Assembly (NCBI GenBank): GCA_023391905.1
Contig: JAEWAD010000435.1
Location: 1-5,256 of the forward strand
Direction: 5' to 3'
Origin: Pseudomonadota bacterium
Lineage (GTDB): Bacteria; Pseudomonadota; Alphaproteobacteria; Rhizobiales; Kaistiaceae
Length of the DNA: 5,256 nt
Positions 1-4,298 of this stretch are shown here, piece by piece (the first letter of the stretch is position 1; each line of letters starts with the position of its first letter). Below the pieces are notes generated by a model. That model did no database searches. It was not told the origin of the DNA and saw nothing but the letters and a program-made list of their open reading frames with translations. Made by a program: the position numbers and the translations under genes.

Positions 1-49
1 CCTCCGGAGCCGCCCGATCCATTTCTCCAGAACAGACGGATCCTGACCC

Positions 50-1297
50 ATGCAAAGCCGCTGGAACGGCGACGAGGCCAATCGTTTCATTGAGGCAGCC
101 CTTGCCGCCGGCCAGAGCGAGGCGCTCGGGCTGCGCATCTATACGTCACGCATCATCGGCCAGGATCCCGATCTCGTGCTGCATGGCGGCGGCAACACCT
201 CGGCCAAGGTGACCGGCGCCGACGGCCAGGAGATCATGCACATCAAGGGCAGCGGCTGGGACCTCGACACCATCGAGGCGCCGGGCCTGCCGGCCGTACG
301 GATGGAACCGCTCCTCGCCGCGCGCGACGGCGGCAAGCTCTCGGATCCCGAGATGGTCGCGCTGCTGCGTTCCGCGCTGCTCGATCCGGCTTCGCCCAAC
401 CCTTCGGTCGAGGCGCTGCTGCACGCCTTCCTGCCGTTCCGCTTCGTCGACCATACGCACGCGACGGCGGCTCTGGCGCTCGCCAACCAGCCCGACATGC
501 GCGAGACCGTGAAGCGCATCTATGGCGACCGACTTGCCTGGGTCCCTTATGTCATGCCCGGCTTCGACCTCTCGATCGAGGGCGACATTGTCCATCGCGA
601 CCATCCCGGCTGCGAGGGCCTCTGGCTGGAGAACCACGGCCTGTTCAGCTTCGCCGAAACGGCAGAGGCCTCGTATGAACTGATGATCGAATTCGCGACG
701 CTCGCCGAGCAGGAACTGGCCCGCGCCGGCGTGCCGCTGGAAGGCCCGCAGGCGAGCGACCGCGACGCCGACCCGGCGCTGGTCGAGCGGCTGACCGCCG
801 CCCTCACCCGTCCCGGCTCGCCCTTCGCCAAGGGACTTGCGCTCGACTACCGCTCGACGCCGGCGATCCGCCGCCACGTGTCCAAGCCGGATGTCGACGC
901 GATCGCATCGCGCGGCACGGTCACGCCCGACCACGTCATCCGCATCAAGCCGTTCCCGTTGATCCTCGATTCCGGGGCTTCCGAGGCGGATATCGACAAG
1001 GCGCTCGCCGGCTACATCGAGCGCTACACCGCCTATTTCGAGCGCAACGCCGCCAAGGCCGCCGAACCGAAGACGATGCTCGACGCCTATCCGCGCGTCG
1101 TGATCGTGCGTGGCGAGGGCATGTTCGGCCTCGGCGCCAATGCCAAGGCGGCCAAGATCGCCGGCGACCTGATCGAGCAGTCGACCCGCGTCATGAACGC
1201 CGCCGAGGCCTATGGCCGCTTCACGCCGATCTCGGAGGCGGACCTCTTCGACATGGAATACTGGTCGCTCGAGCAGGCCAAGCTGAAGTCGGCCTGA
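50..1297 (+). CDS. Class II aldolase/adducin family protein, like the aldolase half of RhaD-SDR fusions
   Basis: Predicted cytoplasmic metal-dependent aldolase of 415 residues. Seen: a GGGNTS loop (46-51) and a KGSGWD loop (66-71), which match the substrate/phosphate-binding loops of class II aldolases; E122 in PSVEALLHAF at the position of the catalytic Glu of fuculose-1-phosphate aldolase; and a likely zinc triad H135 and H137 (DHTHATA) plus H196 (ENHGLF). The segment from about 343 to 415 (YPRVVIVRGEGMFGLG to DMEYWSLEQAKL) matches what joins aldolase to dehydrogenase in the roughly 700-residue rhamnulose-1-phosphate aldolase/short-chain dehydrogenase proteins, but the protein stops there with no Rossmann domain. 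The substrate is therefore uncertain: rhamnulose-1-phosphate or a related ketose phosphate is inference. An in-frame TGA at 44-46 makes the ATG at 50 the first possible start. The Shine-Dalgarno is weak (ACGGA, 36-40). The gene converges on the next one. Family assignment is firm, substrate is not. Confidence 0.93.
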   Translation: MQSRWNGDEANRFIEAALAAGQSEALGLRIYTSRIIGQDPDLVLHGGGNTSAKVTGADGQEIMHIKGSGWDLDTIEAPGLPAVRMEPLLAARDGGKLSDPEMVALLRSALLDPASPNPSVEALLHAFLPFRFVDHTHATAALALANQPDMRETVKRIYGDRLAWVPYVMPGFDLSIEGDIVHRDHPGCEGLWLENHGLFSFAETAEASYELMIEFATLAEQELARAGVPLEGPQASDRDADPALVERLTAALTRPGSPFAKGLALDYRSTPAIRRHVSKPDVDAIASRGTVTPDHVIRIKPFPLILDSGASEADIDKALAGYIERYTAYFERNAAKAAEPKTMLDAYPRVVIVRGEGMFGLGANAKAAKIAGDLIEQSTRVMNAAEAYGRFTPISEADLFDMEYWSLEQAKLKSA

Positions 1298-1315
1298 ACC
1301 CGATCCCGTCGCGAT

Positions 1316-1350
1316 GGCGTCGCTGCCGACACGGCAAGGGCAGCGACGTC
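1316..1350. terminator. Hairpin between convergent genes, possible terminator
   Basis: CGTCGCTGCC (1318-1327) and GGCAGCGACG (1339-1348) form a perfect 10-bp stem with an 11-nt loop; one G-T wobble and one more GC pair extend it to 1316-1350. It lies 18 bases after the aldolase stop and about 50 bases beyond the stop of the convergent gene, so it could serve both. Neither side carries a T run, so it is at best a weak or factor-assisted terminator. Confidence 0.45.
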
Positions 1351-1402
1351 GGTTCCCGCGCGCCGGTCGACGACCCGGGCAGCGGAAACCGGACGACCGG
1401 CT

Positions 1403-2113
1403 CTATGCCGTGAGGACGACGACCTTCGTATCCACCGGCGTTCTCGAATAGAGGTGGATCATGTCCTGGCTGAGCAGGCCGACACAGCCGCTGGTGACGC
1501 CCTTGCCGATCGAATTGGGGTGGCTGGACGCATAGATCGTGTACAGCGTGTATTTGCCGTCCTGGTAGAGATAGAGCGTGCGGGCGCCGAGCGGATTGTC
1601 GAGGCCGCCCGGCATGCCGCCGGCATATTTGGCAGCCTCCGGCTGGCGCGCGATCATTTCCTTCGGCGGCGTCCAGGTCGCCCATTCCGCCTTGCGACCG
1701 ACATAGGCGTCGCCGCTCCAGCGGAACCCGTCGCGGCCGACATTGGCGCCGTAGCGGGTCGCCATACCGTCGCCCTCGACGCGGTAGACGTAGTACTTGC
1801 CGGGATCGACGATGATCGTGCCGGGGGCTTCCTTCGTCGCGTAGCGAACCGTCCGGCGGTAGTATTTCGGATCGACCTTGCTGACATCGGCGGCGGGAAT
1901 CGGGAATTTCTCGTCGGGCACCGGTCCGTAGACCTTCTTCGCCTCGGCAAGGCTCATGCCTCCGGAGGTCGCGCAACCGGCGAGCCCCAGCGCGGCGACG
2001 CCGGCGCCGGCGCCCAGCAGGAACGACCGGCGGCTCGGAGCCCCCGGCTCGCGCCCGAGCAAAGCGAGTTCGTGCATCCGGCGATTGTCGGCATTCCGAT
2101 CGTCCAGGATCAT
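1403..2113 (-). CDS. L,D-transpeptidase-like (ErfK/YbiS/YkuD domain) Tat lipoprotein with altered active site
   Basis: Exported 236-residue protein. Seen: a twin-arginine motif SRRSFL (27-32), a hydrophobic Ala/Gly-rich stretch (33-46) and a lipobox LAGC with Cys47, so it is predicted to be Tat-exported and lipid-anchored. A YkuD-type domain fills the C-terminal half, ending SGCVGLLSQDMIHLY around nucleophile Cys210. Active family members make 3-3 peptidoglycan cross-links or attach proteins to peptidoglycan, using His and Cys in a motif like HGT..PWSIG..VSSGCIRM. Here the aligned stretch is IYASSHPNSIGKGVTSGCVG: Tyr194 (TAT, 16 residues before the Cys, as in the family) replaces the His, and Gly212 replaces the usual Arg. 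Activity is therefore uncertain; it may be a divergent enzyme or a binding protein. The ATG at 2113 has GGGAAG 9 nt upstream; Met13 is an alternative start that keeps the Tat signal. It is divergent from the AraC-type regulator. Confidence 0.9.
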   Translation of the reverse strand: MILDDRNADNRRMHELALLGREPGAPSRRSFLLGAGAGVAALGLAGCATSGGMSLAEAKKVYGPVPDEKFPIPAADVSKVDPKYYRRTVRYATKEAPGTIIVDPGKYYVYRVEGDGMATRYGANVGRDGFRWSGDAYVGRKAEWATWTPPKEMIARQPEAAKYAGGMPGGLDNPLGARTLYLYQDGKYTLYTIYASSHPNSIGKGVTSGCVGLLSQDMIHLYSRTPVDTKVVVLTA

Positions 2114-2344
2114 GATGTCGGACTTCCCATCTCTTCGTGCCCCGACAGCATCATACGCGGGAATCCGCCGCTGCGCGCGCCCTGCCGGGATGATTTTTTC
2201 GGCCTGCGGAGGGGATCATTTCAGCTCCGCCAGACACGCTCGCCCTCGCCGACGCTCTGAGCGGATGCACCAGGCCGACGCCCGCAACGGCGATCCAATG
2301 GCGAGGGGTCGAATCGCGTTAAGTGGCGAGATCAGGGAGGGCAC
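2114..2344. promoter_or_regulatory. Divergent intergenic region between transpeptidase-like gene and AraC-type regulator
   Basis: These 231 bases must hold both start signals. For the minus-strand gene there is GGGAAG (2123-2128) and a TATGAT hexamer (2155-2150) 37 bases from its start, but no good -35 hexamer 17-18 bases further out. For the regulator there is AGGGAGG at 2334-2340, 4 nt from its ATG. TGGCGAG occurs twice in direct orientation (2299-2305, 2324-2330), 25 bp apart. CCCTCGCC (2243-2250) is inverted relative to GGCGAGGG (2300-2307). These are candidate operator parts only; short GC-rich repeats are expected by chance here. Confidence 0.4.
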
Positions 2345-3178
2345 ATGGGTCCCGTAGGAAAAGCGCTTTGGCACATGGAGAGCCACCTTACGACGGCGAT
2401 CACGCTTGGCGAGATTGCAGCAGCGAGCGGCCTCTCTCGTTTCGACCTGTCGCGAACCTTCGGTTCAGCCACGGGACACACGGTGATGGGATACCTGAGA
2501 CGACGCCGCCTTTCGGAGGCCGCTCGCGCGTTGTCCGAAGGAGCGCCCGACATTCTGACGGTGGCGCTGGACGCGACCTACGGTTCCCACGAAGCGTTCT
2601 CTCGAGCCTTCCGTGAGCAATTCGGCCTGACGCCCGAGCAAGTTCGCAGCCAGGGCCATCTCGACAACATCCGCTATCTGGAGCCGATAAAAATGGACGA
2701 GTCTCTTCTCACCGATCTCGAGCCACCACGCGTCGAGGATTGTCGCGATCTGCTGATCGCAGGTCTCTCCGGTCGCTTCACCTTTGAGACAAACCAGGGC
2801 ATTCCGGCTCTGTGGCAACGCTTCATCCCCTACCTCGGCAGCATTCCCGGGCAGGTGGAAGGGGCATCCTATGGCGTTTGCAGCAACGGCGACGATGCCG
2901 GAGGCTTCGACTACACCTGCGGGGTCGAGGTAACCGAGGCTCCCGACCTCCCGGGCGATTTGGCGTGCATCCGCATTCCCGCCCGGCGCTACCTGGTCTT
3001 CACCCACCGAGGCCATATCTCCACCATCAGTTCCACCGTGTACACGATTTGGAACAAGTACCTGCCCGAGACAGGCCAGGAGTCGGCCTGCGCACCGGAC
3101 TTCGAACGCTACGATGCGCGCTTCGACCCCGTCAGCGGCTCGGGCGAAGTCGAAATATGGGTCCCCATCAAGAACTAG
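2345..3178 (+). CDS. AraC family transcriptional regulator with C-terminal GyrI-like effector domain
   Basis: DNA-binding regulator of 277 residues with Rob-like domain order. Seen: an N-terminal AraC double helix-turn-helix, first HTH about 21-44 (LGEIAAASGLSRFDLSRTFG) and second about 69-101, ending in the family signature SHEAFSRAFREQFGLTPEQVR without obvious damage; then a GyrI-like/effector-binding domain from about 123 to 276, closing with the typical FERYDARF and GEVEIWVPI strands. In this fold a small, often cationic or hydrophobic ligand binds near acidic residues; E268 and E270 are candidates by position only. The ATG at 2345 has AGGGAGG 4 nt upstream, slightly close but strong; Met11 (2375) has a poorer site. 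It is divergent from the transpeptidase-like gene, with no efflux or detoxification gene beside it, so ligand and targets are unknown. Autoregulation from the 2114-2344 region is inference. Confidence 0.93.
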   Translation: MGPVGKALWHMESHLTTAITLGEIAAASGLSRFDLSRTFGSATGHTVMGYLRRRRLSEAARALSEGAPDILTVALDATYGSHEAFSRAFREQFGLTPEQVRSQGHLDNIRYLEPIKMDESLLTDLEPPRVEDCRDLLIAGLSGRFTFETNQGIPALWQRFIPYLGSIPGQVEGASYGVCSNGDDAGGFDYTCGVEVTEAPDLPGDLACIRIPARRYLVFTHRGHISTISSTVYTIWNKYLPETGQESACAPDFERYDARFDPVSGSGEVEIWVPIKN

Positions 3179-3421
3179 AGCGCCGGCAGGGATTAGGGTT
3201 GAAGTGAAGCGAGCCATGCAATCACTTTACCAAAAGCTACCCGTCTAGAGCCTCATCCGAGAGGCCCACCAGAGCATGAACGCACCGGGCCCGGGTCGTC
3301 TTGTTCGGCGGTCACCGATCCGGTCACGACGCCACTCCGACGTGCCGCCATGCGACACCTTGTCCACTCGCAGGCATCATGCGTGAATGTCCGGGTCGAT
3401 TGTCGAATCGGAGACCAAAGC
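3179..3421. other. Intergenic region upstream of the small membrane protein gene
   Basis: No gene is supported in these 243 bases. AAGTGA (3202-3207) and TCACTT (3222-3227) form a 6-bp inverted repeat with a 14-nt gap that could be a weak stop signal for the regulator transcript. GCCTC/GAGGC (3250-3264) is another short inverted repeat. CGGTCAC is repeated directly at 3309-3315 and 3321-3327. I see no convincing TTGACA/TATAAT promoter and no GGAAC-type stress sigma -35, although the downstream gene must start somewhere here. Confidence 0.4.
3410..3414 (+). promoter_or_regulatory. Ribosome binding site deciding the start of the small membrane protein
   Basis: GGAGA lies 7 nt before the ATG at 3422. 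The reading frame is open back to an ATG at 3350, but that start would add 24 polar residues ahead of the first membrane helix and has no comparable Shine-Dalgarno. The site and the family's usual length both favour 3422. Confidence 0.7.
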
Positions 3422-3673
3422 ATGGACGACAGAAGCATTGGCTGGATTGCAGCGATCATCATCGGCGGTCTCGCCGGGTGGATCGCCTCGATGATCATGA
3501 AGAGCGACACCGGGATCATCCTGAACATCATTCTCGGCATCGTCGGTGCCGTCGTCGCAAGCTTCCTCTTCGGACTGATCGGTGTCGGTTTTTCCGGCTG
3601 GCTCGGCTATCTCATCTCCGGCCTTGTCGGCGCCTGCATCCTGATCGGGATCGGACGAGCGGTCAGGCGCTAG
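3422..3673 (+). CDS. GlsB/YeaQ/YmgE family (transglycosylase-associated) small membrane protein
   Basis: Inner-membrane protein of 83 residues, the normal size for this family. Seen: MDDRSIG at the N-terminus, then three hydrophobic Gly-rich segments at about 7-25, 31-53 and 58-78, with the polar turn MKSDTG (26-31) between the first two and a basic tail GRAVRR. The GGLAGWIAS motif in helix 1 and the NIILGIVGAVVASFLFG run in helix 2 are the recognisable family features. Relatives are often induced by acid, osmotic or general stress and were once named transglycosylase-associated; the biochemical role is not established. The stop codon TAG sits in the centre of a 12-bp palindrome (3666-3677), and a strong hairpin follows 18 bases later. 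It stands alone: the gap to the upstream regulator is 243 bases, so it probably has its own promoter. Confidence 0.92.
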   Translation: MDDRSIGWIAAIIIGGLAGWIASMIMKSDTGIILNIILGIVGAVVASFLFGLIGVGFSGWLGYLISGLVGACILIGIGRAVRR

Positions 3674-3691
3674 CGCCCTTCCCAAAGAAAA

Positions 3692-3713
3692 ACCCGCCGG
3701 GCTACCGGCGGGT
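3692..3713. terminator. Intrinsic terminator hairpin, probably bidirectional
   Basis: ACCCGCCGG (3692-3700), loop GCTA, and CCGGCGGGT (3705-3713) form a perfect 9-bp GC-rich stem with a tetraloop. On the plus strand it is followed by GCCTTTC, a modest T-rich tail suited to ending the membrane protein gene. On the minus strand it is followed by TTTTTCTTT (complement of 3691 back to 3683), a textbook U-tract, so it should also stop leftward transcription from the 3714-4142 stretch. Confidence 0.85.
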
Positions 3714-4090
3714 GCCTTTCATCGTCTTCAGCGTGTCGGACCTTCAGTCAAGCTTCCGCCGCGGGCCGAGCTGCTGTCCGAGAAGAAGGAAGGCTCAGGG
3801 GGGAAAGGCATCCTTCGCGGCGTACCATGCGCCAGAGGCGGTCACCGCCCGCGATCGCGATCCGGACATTGCGTGCCGGGCAAACCCGCGATTCTCAGCC
3901 ACTCGGCGCGCAATGCCAGGCCCACACAAATCGACATCACCGTCTCCGCCCACCTGAAGCGATCAAGGTCGGAATCTCGGAAGCTGAACTCCCAGTCTTT
4001 GGGCACGACCGATTGGAGCGGCGTCTTCGACGCCAACGCGCAGGAAGGTCGAGCTTCCGGGGCGAACATGGGACGACAACTGTCCAGACG
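3714..4090. other. Gene-poor stretch between two terminators
   Basis: About 377 bases with no recognisable gene. The one ORF with some protein-like character is on the minus strand (3842-4069, listed separately). Short inverted repeats are present: GGCGTC/GACGCC at 4020-4034 with a 3-nt loop, and GGAAG/CTTCC inside 4042-4057. There is no repeat of the tRNA 3' end, no integrase fragment and no insertion-sequence end that I can see. Both ends are bounded by terminators that would stop leftward transcripts. Confidence 0.5.
3842..4069 (-). CDS. Doubtful hypothetical ORF, possibly a decayed gene
   Basis: I do not recognise this 75-residue reading frame. In its favour: third positions are mostly G or C, and residues 37-62 (DRFRWAETVMSICVGLALRA onward) could form one amphipathic or hydrophobic helix with a sensible composition. 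Against it: no Shine-Dalgarno precedes the ATG at 4069, and an upstream ATG at 4123 would place the start inside the tRNA terminator. A GTG at codon 22 could also start it. After the stop, another minus-strand frame continues as WYAAKDAFPP and ends at 3795, which could mean a frameshifted remnant. The strong minus-strand terminator at 3692-3713 lies about 130 bases downstream. It may equally be non-coding. Confidence 0.22.
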   Translation of the reverse strand: MFAPEARPSCALASKTPLQSVVPKDWEFSFRDSDLDRFRWAETVMSICVGLALRAEWLRIAGLPGTQCPDRDRGR

Positions 4091-4115
4091 AAAAAGGCGC
4101 CTCGGAGGGCGCCTT
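4091..4115 (-). terminator. Intrinsic terminator of the tRNA transcript
   Basis: Read on the minus strand: AAGGCGCC, a 6-nt loop, then GGCGCCTT running into TTT (complement of the A run from 4091). The stem is a perfect 8 bp (4094-4101 with 4108-4115). It begins 28 bases beyond the CCA end of the tRNA, the expected place for the end of a single-tRNA transcript. Confidence 0.85.
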
Positions 4116-4142
4116 GCAACCATCTGTTCTCATTGAGAATTT

Positions 4143-4219
4143 TGGTAGCGGAGGAGGGACTTGAACCCCCGACACGCGGATTATGATTCCGCTGCTCTAA
4201 CCAGCTGAGCTACTCCGCC
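4143..4219 (-). tRNA. tRNA with CAU anticodon, most likely elongator tRNA-Met
   Basis: A complete 77-nt cloverleaf with encoded CCA. Read on the minus strand: acceptor GGCGGAG pairs with CTCCGCT; D stem GCTC/GAGC with loop AGCTGGTTA; anticodon stem GCGGA/TCCGC around loop ATCATAA, giving anticodon CAU; a 5-nt variable loop GTGTC; T stem GGGGG/CCCTC around TTCAAGT; discriminator A73, then CCA. It is not initiator tRNA: the GGG/CCC pairs at the base of the anticodon stem are absent and position 1 is paired. CAU is shared by elongator Met and by Ile2 (lysidine-modified); the overall sequence resembles alphaproteobacterial elongator Met, which I prefer. The first acceptor pair is G1-U72, a wobble. 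The gene has its own promoter and terminator. Confidence 0.95.
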
Positions 4220-4245
4220 CCAGGACCGGCGTCGCCGCCGGCTGG
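4220..4245 (-). other. Leader hairpin abutting the tRNA 5' end
   Basis: CCAG-GA-CCGGCG-TCGC-CGCCGG-CTGG: a 6-bp GC stem with a tetraloop, a 2-nt bulge, then 4 further pairs. From the -10 position, transcription should start near 4248, so almost the whole leader of about 29 nt folds into this hairpin and ends exactly where the mature tRNA begins. It probably affects 5' processing by RNase P or RNase E, which is inference. Confidence 0.6.
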
Positions 4246-4254
4246 AATGGCCCG

Positions 4255-4284
4255 CTTATAGGGAGCGGGGCCAAGCCCTGTCAA
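4255..4284 (-). promoter_or_regulatory. Sigma-70-type promoter of the tRNA gene
   Basis: Read on the minus strand: CTTGACA with the -35 hexamer TTGACA (4284-4279), an 18-nt spacer, then TATAAG (4260-4255); with CTATAA as the -10, the spacer is 17. This is near-consensus and matches the CTTGAC/CTATAT pattern known for alphaproteobacterial housekeeping promoters. The -10 ends 35 bases before the mature tRNA, and the -35 begins 14 bases beyond the pmtA stop codon. It is the best promoter in the window. Confidence 0.88.
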
Positions 4285-4298
4285 GCATCTGGCACGCG

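Noticed and set aside
1..49. Possible end of an upstream gene at the TGA 44-46
   Set aside because: All three plus frames are open from the edge for a short distance, but none of the few residues is recognisable.
146..934. Long minus-strand open frames opposite the aldolase gene (also 139-519 and 547-831)
   Set aside because: They are Arg/Ala-rich shadow frames produced by high GC third positions; the plus-strand frame has clear family motifs.
2150..2155. TATGAT (minus strand) as the -10 of the transpeptidase-like gene
   Set aside because: Position is plausible, but the -35 area is all GC with no match, so I do not list it as a promoter.
2206..2230. GCGGAG/CTCCGC inverted repeat as an operator
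   Set aside because: Only 6 bp with a 13-nt gap in GC-rich DNA; no second copy or conserved family site.
1454..2260. 268-codon plus-strand frame opposite the transpeptidase-like gene
   Set aside because: It is longer than the real gene but has no recognisable domain and mirrors the minus-strand codons; the minus frame has a Tat signal, lipobox and YkuD motif.
2323..2616. Plus-strand frame starting just before the regulator
   Set aside because: Low-complexity Arg/Ser-rich translation in another frame of the regulator; no domain.
2465..3217. 250-codon minus-strand frame opposite the AraC-type regulator
   Set aside because: No family features; it is an antisense shadow of a gene with a complete AraC signature.
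3350..3421. Upstream ATG that would lengthen the small membrane protein to 107 residues
   Set aside because: Adds a polar tail not typical of the family and lacks a good Shine-Dalgarno; GGAGA at 3410 supports the start at 3422.
4127..4139. TTCTCA-T-TGAGAA inverted repeat next to the tRNA 3' end, as an attachment site or repressor box
   Set aside because: Six-base arms around a single base, no second copy in the window and no integrase gene; too little to call.
3827..4186. 119-codon plus-strand frame ending in EEGLEPPTRGL
   Set aside because: That ending is the well-known spurious translation of the antisense strand of a tRNA gene; the frame runs through the tRNA and its terminator.
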